From positions 62,001 through 126,000 of the forward strand of contig CALGAP010000023.1 in NCBI GenBank assembly GCA_937958995.1: a stretch of 64,000 nucleotides of DNA, read 5' to 3'. This document shows, one piece after another, positions 41,644 to 50,648 of this stretch (positions are counted from its first letter, which is position 1; each line of letters begins with the position of its first letter). The position numbers were made by a program, and so were the translations under genes. Under the pieces are notes generated by a model. The model was not told where the DNA came from, searched no databases, and worked only from the letters and a program-made list of their open reading frames with translations. Origin of the DNA: an uncultured Chitinophagaceae bacterium (lineage in GTDB: Bacteria > Bacteroidota > Bacteroidia > Chitinophagales > Chitinophagaceae).

Positions 41644-42600
41644 ATGTTGGTGTCTGTCGTAATTCCGGTAAAAAATGGCGATTATTGGCTGAAGGATACG
41701 CTCAATGCTATCTTTCGCCAGAAAATAGATGGATCGCTTGAAGTAATTGTCATCGACTCGGGTTCTACTGACAAAAGTCTGGAGATCGTCGGCCAATATC
41801 CCGTTCGCCTGGTGAAAATAGATTCCCGAGAGTTTAATCATGGTCTTACACGGAATCTGGGTGCGCAACTGGCCGAAGGCGAATTTGTGACGATGACGGT
41901 TCAGGATGCCATGCCATGCGATGAATATTGGCTTCAACGGTTACTGGATGGGTTTGTGGATGAAAACGTGGCCGGTGTTTGCGGACAGCAGGTGGTACCA
42001 CATCATACCGACAAGAACCCCATATCGTGGTTCAGGCCTCAGTCGGAACCAGCGATCAGGACATTTCGCTTTACACCCGCAGAATTTGAGTCACTATCGC
42101 CGGATATGAAGCGACAGGTTTGCAGCTGGGACGATGTAACGGCCATGTACCGCAAAGCGGCACTGATGCAGGTTCCATTTCAGAAGGTGAGTTTTGCAGA
42201 AGACGTCTTGTGGGCAAAGCACGCCTTGCTGAAAGGTTACACGCTTGTTTATAATACTGCTGCCAGGGTATACCACTATCATCACTATCCCCCTGAGCAG
42301 GTGGTAAAAAGGGTTTTTACTGAATATTTTCATTTTTATAAATTCTTTGGCTCCAAACCAATTCCTGTCGCAAACGGGCTGACGAGGAAACTAAAAGATG
42401 TGAGGCTGCTGCTATCTGAAGGCAGTTTAAGTGTTGCTGACAAATGGAAATGGTATCGCTACAACCAGCGTATTCGCAAGGAGTTGAATCATGCCGTAAA
42501 GCTGTTTCATCAATCACTGGCGCAAGGCGAAGAAGAGCTTGAGGCTATGCATGAAAGGCTGTGCGATGGAGTGCAGGCTAGCAAGCCGGTTTCAGTTTAA
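41644..42600 (+). CDS. Family 2 glycosyltransferase (rhamnosyltransferase-like)
   Basis: A 318-residue GT2. The ATG at 41644 (MLVSVVIPVKNG) is preferred to an in-frame GTG at 41620 because a GAGGGA lies just upstream. EVIVIDSGSTDKSLEIV and FNHGLTRNLGAQLAEGEFVT, with TVQDAMPCDEYWLQ at the metal-binding position, resemble bacterial rhamnosyltransferases. The C-terminal ~80 residues are helical. Linkage unknown. Confidence 0.85.
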   Translation: MLVSVVIPVKNGDYWLKDTLNAIFRQKIDGSLEVIVIDSGSTDKSLEIVGQYPVRLVKIDSREFNHGLTRNLGAQLAEGEFVTMTVQDAMPCDEYWLQRLLDGFVDENVAGVCGQQVVPHHTDKNPISWFRPQSEPAIRTFRFTPAEFESLSPDMKRQVCSWDDVTAMYRKAALMQVPFQKVSFAEDVLWAKHALLKGYTLVYNTAARVYHYHHYPPEQVVKRVFTEYFHFYKFFGSKPIPVANGLTRKLKDVRLLLSEGSLSVADKWKWYRYNQRIRKELNHAVKLFHQSLAQGEEELEAMHERLCDGVQASKPVSV

Positions 42601-42686
42601 TAAGGATTCTTGCTTGCAATGATACCGGTATTTTGTCGGCGCATATCTTTGTTTTGTTTCCGTATAAAGACCTGAACGCAAATTAG

Positions 42687-42989
42687 GACCTCTATGCCCC
42701 GGCTGAATACGCGCGCAGGACAGAACAATTAGGTGCGGGTGAAATTCTGTTGCAGGCTATTCATCAAGACGGCACCTGGAGCGGGTATGATATTCCGCTC
42801 ATAAAATTGGTGGGTGATGCTGTATCCATTCCCGTAATGGCATGTGGCGGTGCATCTTACATCGACGATTTTCGCAAGGCCGTGCTGGCGGGCGGCATCT
42901 CCGCAATAGCGGCAGGCAGCACGTTCGTTTACCAGAATAAAGGCATGGGCGTGTTGAACAACTTCCCTTCGGGAGGACTGAAAATCTAA
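42687..42989 (+). pseudogene. C-terminal fragment of a HisF2-like cyclase subunit
   Basis: The frame after TAG at 42684-42686 reads into GAGEILLQAIHQDGTWSGYD, then PVMACGGASYIDDFRKAVLA and GSTFVYQNKGMGVLNNFP. These are the C-terminal beta strands 6-8 of the HisF fold in the subgroup found in LPS clusters. About 100 of the usual 250 residues remain, with no N-terminal half and no HisH2. It belongs with the decayed wbpG at 39883. Confidence 0.82.
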
Positions 42990-43007
42990 AGTTTCTTAAA
43001 AACGTGT

Positions 43008-44021
43008 ATGAATAAGGATATACTCAAATTCGGAATTATCGGTTGCGGCAGAATTGCGCAGCGCCATGCTGAACATATTAAAAACACGGGAAAGTTGGTA
43101 GCGGTATGTGATATTGTTAAAAAGAACGCCGATAAACTCGCCTCCCAACATGGTGCTTCGGCCTACCTGACGCCCGAAGACATGTTCCGAAATCATCCCG
43201 ACATGGATGTGGTGGCCGTGTGTTCGCCCAACGGGCTTCATGCCGAGCATTCCATCAAGGCCTTGAAAGCCGGCTTTCACGTGTTGTGCGAAAAACCCAT
43301 GGCGCTAAACGTGCAGGAGTGCGGCGAAATGATCAATACGGCCGAAAAGGCCAACCGCCGCTTATTCATCGTAAAGCAAAATCGCTTCAACCCACCGGTT
43401 GCAGCAGTAAAGAAACTGATAGAGGAAGGAAGGCTGGGAAAGATATACAGTGTGCAACTGAGTTGCTTCTGGAACCGTAATGAAGCTTATTACAAAAATT
43501 CCTGGAAAGGAACCAAGGCATTGGACGGCGGCACTCTGTTTACCCAGTTCAGTCATTTCATCGATCTCCTGTACTGGCTTATCGGTGATGTAAAAACTGC
43601 CTACGCTTTTGGAGACAATTTCCACCACAAGAATATTATCGAGTTTGAAGATGCAGGCGTTGTGTGTTTGAAATTCTATAGCGGTATTATCGGCACCATC
43701 AATTATACCGTTAACAGCTACGAACGAAATATGGAAGGTTCCCTGACCATCTTTGGAGAAAAGGGTACAGTGAAGATCGGCGGACAATATCTAAATGAAC
43801 TGGAGTACCAGCGCATCGAAGGTTATGAAATAAAAGACTTGCCGCCAGGCAATCCTGCTAATAACTATGGCCAATACCAGGGTTCAATGTCTAATCACGA
43901 CAAGGTGTATGCCAACGTTGCCGAAGTGCTGCGTGGCAACGGCGTAATAGCCACCAATGGGTTTGAAGGCTTGAAAACCGTGGAGATCATCGATAAGATT
44001 TATACCGCCATGCAAAAGTGA
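43008..44021 (+). CDS. Gfo/Idh/MocA oxidoreductase, WlbA/WbpB-like
   Basis: A 337-residue NAD-dependent dehydrogenase: Rossmann motif FGIIGCGRIAQRHAEHI, then VAVCSPNGLHAEHS, and CEKPMALNVQECGEMI with the conserved lysine. The C-terminal half contains DGGTLFTQFSHFIDLLYWL. With the acetyltransferase next door and the aminotransferase at 47157, it fits the WbpB/WlbA step, oxidation of UDP-GlcNAcA at C3. WbpA (UDP-GlcNAc dehydrogenase) is not in the window. Confidence 0.82.
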   Translation: MNKDILKFGIIGCGRIAQRHAEHIKNTGKLVAVCDIVKKNADKLASQHGASAYLTPEDMFRNHPDMDVVAVCSPNGLHAEHSIKALKAGFHVLCEKPMALNVQECGEMINTAEKANRRLFIVKQNRFNPPVAAVKKLIEEGRLGKIYSVQLSCFWNRNEAYYKNSWKGTKALDGGTLFTQFSHFIDLLYWLIGDVKTAYAFGDNFHHKNIIEFEDAGVVCLKFYSGIIGTINYTVNSYERNMEGSLTIFGEKGTVKIGGQYLNELEYQRIEGYEIKDLPPGNPANNYGQYQGSMSNHDKVYANVAEVLRGNGVIATNGFEGLKTVEIIDKIYTAMQK

Positions 44022-44024
44022 TCT

Positions 44025-44495
44025 ATGAGCAATCAGCCAACTTTTTTAGAATCACATATAAAAGAAGACGTAGTTTTCGGGCGGAACGTAAAGGTGGTAA
44101 AACCGGTGAACTTGTACGGTTGCTCCATCGGCGATAATTGTTTTGTTGGTCCATTCGTAGAGATTCAGAAAGACGTAAATATTGGAAACAACACCAAAGT
44201 GCAGTCACACAGTTTCATTTGCGAGCTGGTGACTATCGGCAGCCATTGTTTTATCGGGCATGGTGTTATGTTCATTAATGACCTGTTTAGCGACGGAGGG
44301 CCTGCGGGTGGTGACAAGTCAAAGTGGAAATCAACACAAATAGGCAATCACGTGTCTATTGGCTCTAATGCCACCATTTTGCCCGTAAGCATTTGCGATC
44401 ATGTGGTGATTGGAGCGGGCGCTGTTGTAACAAAAAATATAACCGAACCAGGCATATATGCAGGTAACCCTGCGCGGCTAATAAAAAAACTATAA
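44025..44495 (+). CDS. Left-handed beta-helix N-acetyltransferase, WlbB/WbpD-like
   Basis: A 156-residue hexapeptide-repeat enzyme with many [LIV]-G-x-x repeats (SIGDNCFVGPFVEIQKDV, ISIGSHCFIGHGVMF in pattern). It matches WlbB, which N-acetylates the 3-amino group of UDP-2-acetamido-3-amino-glucuronate. It begins 3 bp after the WlbA-like gene stop. Its stop overlaps the start of the methyltransferase gene (TAATG). Confidence 0.82.
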   Translation: MSNQPTFLESHIKEDVVFGRNVKVVKPVNLYGCSIGDNCFVGPFVEIQKDVNIGNNTKVQSHSFICELVTIGSHCFIGHGVMFINDLFSDGGPAGGDKSKWKSTQIGNHVSIGSNATILPVSICDHVVIGAGAVVTKNITEPGIYAGNPARLIKKL

Positions 44496-45250
44496 TGGAC
44501 ACCCAGGTAATTGACATCCTTAAAAACCAGTTTTATGAGAATGAAAAAGGCGAACTGGTTCACTTTACATCGGCAATAGATCTGATAGAAGCGCAATTTA
44601 TTTCAAAGCTTCTGCACGATACCCAACCGGCCCGTACCATCGAAATAGGCTGCGCCGAGGGCGCCTCCAGTTTAACAATAATGAGCTCTTTACCGCAGGA
44701 ATCGAAGCATACAATAGTAGATCCTTTTCAAACAACCTATTGGGAAAGCAAGGGTCTTAACCTGCTGAAGAAATTCAACTACGCCAACTTTTGCCTGATA
44801 GAAAAAGGTTCAGAAATTGCCTTGCCTGAATTATTGGCAAAAGGCGAGAAATTTGATTTTGGATTTATCGATGGTTATCACACCTTCGACCATACTTTGC
44901 TGGATGCTTTTTACCTGGTGAAAATGCTGAACATTGGCGGCATGCTGATCATCGATGATGTGCAGATGCCTGCAATTAATAAATGTATCCGTTACCTGTT
45001 CAATTATCCCTGCCTTAAATTTTATGGTTGCGCACCCGGCAGACCGCTGAGCACTGCCCGCAAAGTATTCGATGGTGTCAAATCTGCAATCAATATTGTG
45101 ACGTCAATTTTGCCCCGAAAGTGGAGAACGGAATTATTCGATGGCAGTGTGCTGATAAGCGACAAGAAGCTTCATTTGCGTTCTACTATGGTTGCGTTTC
45201 AGAAAACGGCGGAAGATACGCGAGAATGGAACTGGTGGGCTCCTTTCTAA
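44495..45250 (+). CDS. Class I SAM-dependent methyltransferase
   Basis: A 251-residue methyltransferase of the Methyltransf_24 type: motif I TIEIGCAEGASSLTI, then HTIVDPFQT and the acidic DFGFIDGYHTFDHT region. It probably O-methylates a sugar of this polymer, possibly the chain end recognised by the Wzt C-terminal domain. Start overlaps the preceding stop. Confidence 0.75.
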   Translation: MDTQVIDILKNQFYENEKGELVHFTSAIDLIEAQFISKLLHDTQPARTIEIGCAEGASSLTIMSSLPQESKHTIVDPFQTTYWESKGLNLLKKFNYANFCLIEKGSEIALPELLAKGEKFDFGFIDGYHTFDHTLLDAFYLVKMLNIGGMLIIDDVQMPAINKCIRYLFNYPCLKFYGCAPGRPLSTARKVFDGVKSAINIVTSILPRKWRTELFDGSVLISDKKLHLRSTMVAFQKTAEDTREWNWWAPF

Positions 45251-45301
45251 ACCTTGGGGCAGCCAGGCCTTTTTTTAACGAAGTGCAATTATCGGGAATA
45301 A

Positions 45302-46168
45302 ATGAGCAGGAATAGTAGTCAACCATTGGTGAGCGTGTTGATAACATCTTATAACCGGGAGAAATATATCGCCGCCGCTATTGAAAGTGTTCTTGCTTCC
45401 ACCTACAAAAACTTTGAGTTGATAATAGTAGACGATGGTTCAAAGGATAGCACGGTATCTATCGCGCAGAAATATGCTGCGGAAGACAACAGGATATCGG
45501 TATATATAAATGAAAGAAATCTTGGAGACTATCCCAACAGGAACAAGGCGGCATCTTATGCGAAGGGAAAGTATATCAAATATGTTGACGCAGATGATTA
45601 CATTTATCCCTGGGGACTGGCTTGTTTGGTGGATATGATGGAGCAATTTCCTGGTGCCGGGTGGGGTCTTTGTTCACTGCATCAATTTACCGGTAAACCC
45701 TTCCCTTTTCAGCTTTCACCGGAGGAAGCATACCTGTATCACTATGAAGGTCCGGGATTGTTTCATAAAGCACCTCTTTCTTCAATAATAAAAAAGGAAG
45801 TTTTTGATGCGGTGGGTGGTTTCAACCCGATACGGATGGCAGGCGATTTCGATATGTGGCACAGGTTGGCACGGGCTTACCCGGTTGTGTTGATGCCGCA
45901 TGGTATGGTATGGTACAGAAGTCATGGGGAACAGGAAGTAAATAGTTACAGGAATTACCTGGGTGTCTACGAAAACCTTAAGATTGGCCATCTCAGGCAT
46001 AAGGAAATGCCACTGGGCCCAGAAAGAGGAGAAAACCTGGTGCGCAGGGAAAAAAAGAAAATACTAAAGGAACTTTCCCGCACTCTAATTACACTAAACC
46101 TGGCGGGGTTTAGGGATAGTCTTAAACGGATTGGTCCATACTATAGAAGATCACGGCACGAACCTTAA
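45302..46168 (+). CDS. Family 2 glycosyltransferase
   Basis: A 288-residue GT2. VSVLITSYNREKYIAAAIES, then ELIIVDDGSKDST and the DxD-type KYVDADDYIYPWG near 95-107. The C-terminal third is a basic helical acceptor part. It is in the middle of the locus, 51 bp after the methyltransferase and 6 bp before the next acyltransferase. Confidence 0.88.
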   Translation: MSRNSSQPLVSVLITSYNREKYIAAAIESVLASTYKNFELIIVDDGSKDSTVSIAQKYAAEDNRISVYINERNLGDYPNRNKAASYAKGKYIKYVDADDYIYPWGLACLVDMMEQFPGAGWGLCSLHQFTGKPFPFQLSPEEAYLYHYEGPGLFHKAPLSSIIKKEVFDAVGGFNPIRMAGDFDMWHRLARAYPVVLMPHGMVWYRSHGEQEVNSYRNYLGVYENLKIGHLRHKEMPLGPERGENLVRREKKKILKELSRTLITLNLAGFRDSLKRIGPYYRRSRHEP

Positions 46169-46174
46169 AACGCC

Positions 46175-46924
46175 ATGAGAGTAATCTTCCAGTTTATAAT
46201 AAACTTTTTTTGGCGTATTCCTCAAAACGCCTATTGGCTTTACCGTCTTTCAAAAGTATCGGGGTGTAATGACTTGAAGTTTGACTGGCCTGTTAAAATG
46301 GAAGGCAAGGGAAAAATCACTCTGGGTGATGGTTGCTATTTGGGCAAACATGCGCATATTGGTTGTGCCGCAACCTCGGGTATAACCATCGGGAACAAAG
46401 CTGCTATCAATCACGACGCAACTCTTCTGCTAAAGGCTGGCGTAAAGTTTCAGGCTGGAGATGATCTGAGTATTGGCAGCTACGCGCGTATTCTTGTTCA
46501 AAACGACTGGCTGTGGGGAAATGGCGTGAGAATTTCATCTTATTGCCAGGTGTTTTCAAGGGAAAGCGGATTGTTTGGCAAACTCCATATTGGCGACGGC
46601 TCGTATATTGGCGACGGCTCCATTGTGGATGTGACATGCGATATAACCATTGGTAAAGAAGTTGCCATCGGACCTTCGTGCATTATATATACGCACGATC
46701 ATGAGTATGCGGGAAATGGAACTGCTGCCTGGAAGGGTGCCGTGCATCTTAATAAAGTGATTATTGAAGACGGTGCTTGGGTGGGTTCTCGGGTTACTAT
46801 ATTACCGGGTGTTACCATTGGGAAAAAAGCCGTGGTGGCCGCCGGCGCAGTGGTGACCAAGGACGTACCTGCCGGAACAGTATGGGCTGGTGTGCCTGCA
46901 AAACAAATAAAATCAATTTACTAA
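46175..46924 (+). CDS. Hexapeptide-repeat O-acyltransferase (WbbJ/Maa-like)
   Basis: A 249-residue left-handed beta-helix acyltransferase with an N-terminal ~40-residue amphipathic segment. The active-site loop is IIYTHDHEYAGNG with its histidine. The C-terminal coil is AWVGSRVTILPGVTIGKKAV followed by AAGAVVTKDVPAGTVWAGVP. Likely acetylates a sugar hydroxyl of the repeat unit. Confidence 0.85.
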   Translation: MRVIFQFIINFFWRIPQNAYWLYRLSKVSGCNDLKFDWPVKMEGKGKITLGDGCYLGKHAHIGCAATSGITIGNKAAINHDATLLLKAGVKFQAGDDLSIGSYARILVQNDWLWGNGVRISSYCQVFSRESGLFGKLHIGDGSYIGDGSIVDVTCDITIGKEVAIGPSCIIYTHDHEYAGNGTAAWKGAVHLNKVIIEDGAWVGSRVTILPGVTIGKKAVVAAGAVVTKDVPAGTVWAGVPAKQIKSIY

Positions 46925-46945
46925 AGGACAAGACTGAACCGGATT

Positions 46946-47032
46946 ATGCTCATATTCGCTAAGGTGCTCAACAGGATATTTGGAAAATACAAAGCGAGAA
47001 AGGATTTTTATTCAGCTTGGAGATATTTGTGA
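46946..47032 (+). other. Possible 28-residue remnant ORF
   Basis: A frame MLIFAKVLNRIFGKYKARKD ending at TGA 47030-47032 resembles a truncated N-terminus of a sugar-modifying enzyme. No family is certain. The rest of 46925-47156 holds no other signal. Confidence 0.25.
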
Positions 47033-47156
47033 CGTAGGAGTTTGCAGGGCCTGGGGCAGCAGTCAGGCAACAACGTTTCGAGTAGTGGCAAAGAAAGAAT
47101 AACTGAAAATATCAAGACAACTAATTACCTGGCTACCTTAAAACATTAACTTCTCC

Positions 47157-48260
47157 ATGGAAATTCCTTTTGTTGATCTTAAAGCACAGTATCAATCGTT
47201 AAAACAGGATATAGACCAGGCCATCAACAAGGTGATCGAAGAGACGGCATTTATTGGCGGCACCTATGTAAAGAGCTTTGAACAGCAGTTTGCAAAGGCA
47301 TATGGCGCGAAACATTGTATTAGCTGCGCTAATGGAACAGACGCCATATATGTGCTGCTGAAGACGCTGGGTATAGGCGCGGGCGATGAAGTGATCACTA
47401 CTGCCTGCAGTTGGATATCAACGTCGGAAACTATCGGACAAACAGGAGCTACCCCCGTTTTTGTAGACATCGATCCCGATTATTATACCATTGACGCAAG
47501 CAAGATTGAGGAGAAAATTACCAGTCGCACAAGAGCTGTAATACCCGTTCATTTATATGGCCAGGTGGCTGATATGGAAGCCATTGCTGCTATTTGCGAA
47601 AAACATAACTTGTTCCTGGTAGAAGATTGCGCGCAGTCTCATTTTTCCGAATACAAACAAAAAAGGGCAGGTTTGTGGGGTATAGCCGGTACATTTAGTT
47701 TTTATCCCGGCAAAAACCTGGGGGCTTATGGCGATGCGGGTGCCATCATTACTAACGATGACAACCTGGCAACCAAATGCAGGATGTATGCCAATCATGG
47801 CGCATTGGTAAAACATCAGCACGAAATAGAAGGAGTCAATAGCCGTCTTGACGGATTGCAGGCTGCCATACTGAGCGTCAAATTGCCGCATATTCATGAA
47901 TGGACACAAGCAAGAATCAACAACGCGGCTTATTATACTGAACTGTTATCTTCTGTTGAATGTGTAAAAGTGCCTGCAATAAGACCTGATTCCGTTCACT
48001 CGTTTCACCTGTATGTAATAAGAACTGAAAACCGCGAGGAACTGGCGGCGTACTTAAAAAGCAAGGGCATTGATACAGCTATTCATTACCCGACTCCATT
48101 ACCGTTTTTGAATGCATACCGGCACCTGGGCCATACACGCAGCGATTTCCCTGTTGCAGCCGCGTATCAAAGCCAGATACTCTCACTCCCTATGTACCCC
48201 GAGCTTTCCCGAGACGCCATTGAATACATCGCCAGCCAGATCAAAATTTTCTTTAGCTGA
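47157..48260 (+). CDS. DegT/DnrJ/EryC1 aminotransferase, WlbC/WbpE-like
   Basis: A 367-residue PLP-dependent sugar aminotransferase: MEIPFVDLKAQYQSLKQDID at the N-terminus, the typical ISCANGTDAIYVLLKTLGI, VEDCAQSHFS, and the PLP lysine in TFSFYPGKNLGAYGDAGA. It fits the WlbC/WbpE step that transaminates the 3-keto intermediate from the WlbA-like enzyme. Together these genes would give UDP-2,3-diacetamido-2,3-dideoxyglucuronate. Confidence 0.88.
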   Translation: MEIPFVDLKAQYQSLKQDIDQAINKVIEETAFIGGTYVKSFEQQFAKAYGAKHCISCANGTDAIYVLLKTLGIGAGDEVITTACSWISTSETIGQTGATPVFVDIDPDYYTIDASKIEEKITSRTRAVIPVHLYGQVADMEAIAAICEKHNLFLVEDCAQSHFSEYKQKRAGLWGIAGTFSFYPGKNLGAYGDAGAIITNDDNLATKCRMYANHGALVKHQHEIEGVNSRLDGLQAAILSVKLPHIHEWTQARINNAAYYTELLSSVECVKVPAIRPDSVHSFHLYVIRTENREELAAYLKSKGIDTAIHYPTPLPFLNAYRHLGHTRSDFPVAAAYQSQILSLPMYPELSRDAIEYIASQIKIFFS

Positions 48261-48268
48261 CAAAAACA

Positions 48269-49432
48269 ATGGGCAAGTTTGAACTGACCGGAAAGGTGAT
48301 ATACCTGGTTTCAACGGAATATTGGGGAACCATGTTTGTCTCCAAACATCACTATGCACTGCAACTGGCCGCCAAAGGCAATCGGGTATATTTCATAGAG
48401 CCACCGTCGTTGCAATACAAAAAGGTGCAGGTTAAACCATACAAAGAAGAAAGCAATGTATTCATTGTTTCCTATAAACCGGTTATGCGCGGCCAGCGTT
48501 TTCTGCCGAAGGCAATTTATTCTCTTTTAATAAGATGGCAGATATCTATACTGAAGCGGGCAATTGGTCAGGAACCGGATATTGTGTGGTGCTTCGACAA
48601 TTTTAAGTTCAATAATCTTACTTGGTTTAAGGCACAGAAGACTATTTTTCACGCTGTGGATTTTGTAACCACAGACGCTATTCCTCCCGAAGCGTCGACA
48701 GCCGATATTCGACTTTGTTCATCTGAAGGAATCAAGAAGATGGTGGAAAGATCGGGCAAGCCAGCCTTTTTCGTCAATCATGGGCTAAACGCAATGTTCT
48801 GCGAAAAAAGCCGCAAACACCTTGATGAGCTCAAGGAATTACCGGGAAAGCCGGAACGAATCAGAGTGGGCTATATTGGCAACCTGCTGATGCAGCCGCT
48901 CGACAGGGATACAATGCGAAAGATTATAAGCGAACACCCCGATGTGGAGTTTTGCTTCTGGGGGCAGATAGAAAAAAACAGGGGCGGACTGGCAGTAGCT
49001 AACGAGCCCGGAGTCCAGGATTTTATCGAATTTCTCAGGTCGAGAGAAAATGTCAGGCTCTTTGGCCCGGTACCCTTTTTTGAATTGTATGAGAAGATGC
49101 TTGAAATGGATATGTTTTGGATTTGCTGGCGACTGCGGACATACAAGATATGGAATGAAAATACCAACCCGCATAAAATCCTGGAGTACCTGAGTACCGG
49201 CAAGCCGGTAGTATCTCATTATATGTACACTTATCGCGACAACAAACTGATCGATATGTTGCTTTCACCCGACAGCAACGAAGCATATCCCGGATTGTTT
49301 AGCTCAGTGCTGCAGCGGGTAAGGCAGGGTGAGCCGGCGGAAATGCAGCGACAACGAATAGAATTCGCCCTGGATAATTCGTACAGTAAACAGATTGAAA
49401 GAATAGAACAACTGCTTGGCACAGTCAGCTAA
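48269..49432 (+). CDS. Glycosyltransferase (GT-B fold, family uncertain)
   Basis: A 387-residue protein with KVIYLVSTEYWGTMFVSKHH at the start. A Rossmann-like second half follows (RVGYIGNLLMQPLDRDTM), with a GT-B-like donor end, NPHKILEYLSTGKPVVSHYM. It is related to group-1 glycosyltransferases found in exopolysaccharide loci, but the family assignment is not firm. It overlaps the next gene by 17 bp. Confidence 0.7.
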   Translation: MGKFELTGKVIYLVSTEYWGTMFVSKHHYALQLAAKGNRVYFIEPPSLQYKKVQVKPYKEESNVFIVSYKPVMRGQRFLPKAIYSLLIRWQISILKRAIGQEPDIVWCFDNFKFNNLTWFKAQKTIFHAVDFVTTDAIPPEASTADIRLCSSEGIKKMVERSGKPAFFVNHGLNAMFCEKSRKHLDELKELPGKPERIRVGYIGNLLMQPLDRDTMRKIISEHPDVEFCFWGQIEKNRGGLAVANEPGVQDFIEFLRSRENVRLFGPVPFFELYEKMLEMDMFWICWRLRTYKIWNENTNPHKILEYLSTGKPVVSHYMYTYRDNKLIDMLLSPDSNEAYPGLFSSVLQRVRQGEPAEMQRQRIEFALDNSYSKQIERIEQLLGTVS

Positions 49433-50648
49433 TACTCGCTCCCTGCTATTTATAACAAGCACCAACCTCGCCAGCAATCCGCGCTGCTTGAAGGAAATGC
49501 GTCTTGCATTAGATGCAGGATACAAAGTATCGGTTATTGCCTTCGAAATGGATAACTGGACGAAAGACAAGGAGTCTTTGATAAGAGAGGAATTGAAAGA
49601 CACTGTTCAGTTCCACTATATTTCAGCTACACGAAAGCCAATTGTGCCCTGGCTGATCTATGGATTGCTGGAGCGATTGTGCCGGCGACTTTTCGTAATG
49701 GGATTGCGCAGCAGGCGTTGTGTTGCAACCGGTGTAAACCGGCGTTCGGCACAAATCAGTAGATTATTGGCGCAGAAAAAGTTGAAAGCAGATTTCATTA
49801 TAGCCCATAATCCGGGCGCTTTTTACCCCGCGGCCTGGTGGGCCAATCGCATAGGGAAACCTTATGCCATTGATGTGGAGGATTTCCATCCCGGAGAAGG
49901 CAACAATCCTCTGGTGAGTAAGATGCAGGAGTTCTTGCTGCAGCAGAGTTTACCTAATGCGGCATATGTTTCGTACGCATCTGAACCTATAATGCGGCAA
50001 ACACATCAACTGTTTAGCACAATACAAAACCCGGATCACCATTTTGTGATCAATAATGTCTTCGCGAAGGAAGAGTTTATCTTTTCGAGAGAACCAGCCT
50101 CCGGGCCACTGCAGTTGTTTTGGTTTTCTCAAAATGTTGATGCAAAACGCGGGCTAGAACTTGTGTTGCCAGTTCTTGACCAGTTCTCATCGCAAATAAA
50201 ATTAAACCTACTGGGAAACAGGCGACAGCAATTTTATGAAGAATATCTGGCGCACCGTTCATACGTGAACTGTATTGGTCCTGTTACCCAAAAGGAACTG
50301 CATCGCATTGCCGGACAATTTGACGTTGGACTGGCCATCGAACCCGGGTCAGATTTGAATAATACTCTGCTGCTCTCCAATAAGATATGGGTGTATTTTC
50401 AATCGGGCCTGTACATACTTGCCACAGAGACCGAGGGGAACAAATCGTTCGTAAGCCGATTTCCCACGCATGCCGCGTATGTGTCGCTCGAGCCGGAACG
50501 CTTTGGAGAAGCAATGGTAAACCTGCTGAAAAATATAGAAAGTATCAGGAAAGAAAAAGAAAACAGGTGGCGAAATGCTCAACAACACGGTTGGGCGGCC
50601 GAATGCCTGAAGATTGAAAAGCATTGGAGAAGGGTGTTGCAGTTATGA
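49416..50648 (+). CDS. Glycosyltransferase (GT4-like)
   Basis: A 410-residue GT-B-like protein starting at TTG 49416 (MAQSANTRSLLFITST). The donor-binding end is represented by DVGLAIEPGSDLNNTLLLSN and KIWVYFQSGLYILATETEG. Overlap with the previous gene (17 bp) and with the next (ATGA) suggests coupling through the glycosyltransferase block. Donor unknown. Confidence 0.72.
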   Translation: MAQSANTRSLLFITSTNLASNPRCLKEMRLALDAGYKVSVIAFEMDNWTKDKESLIREELKDTVQFHYISATRKPIVPWLIYGLLERLCRRLFVMGLRSRRCVATGVNRRSAQISRLLAQKKLKADFIIAHNPGAFYPAAWWANRIGKPYAIDVEDFHPGEGNNPLVSKMQEFLLQQSLPNAAYVSYASEPIMRQTHQLFSTIQNPDHHFVINNVFAKEEFIFSREPASGPLQLFWFSQNVDAKRGLELVLPVLDQFSSQIKLNLLGNRRQQFYEEYLAHRSYVNCIGPVTQKELHRIAGQFDVGLAIEPGSDLNNTLLLSNKIWVYFQSGLYILATETEGNKSFVSRFPTHAAYVSLEPERFGEAMVNLLKNIESIRKEKENRWRNAQQHGWAAECLKIEKHWRRVLQL

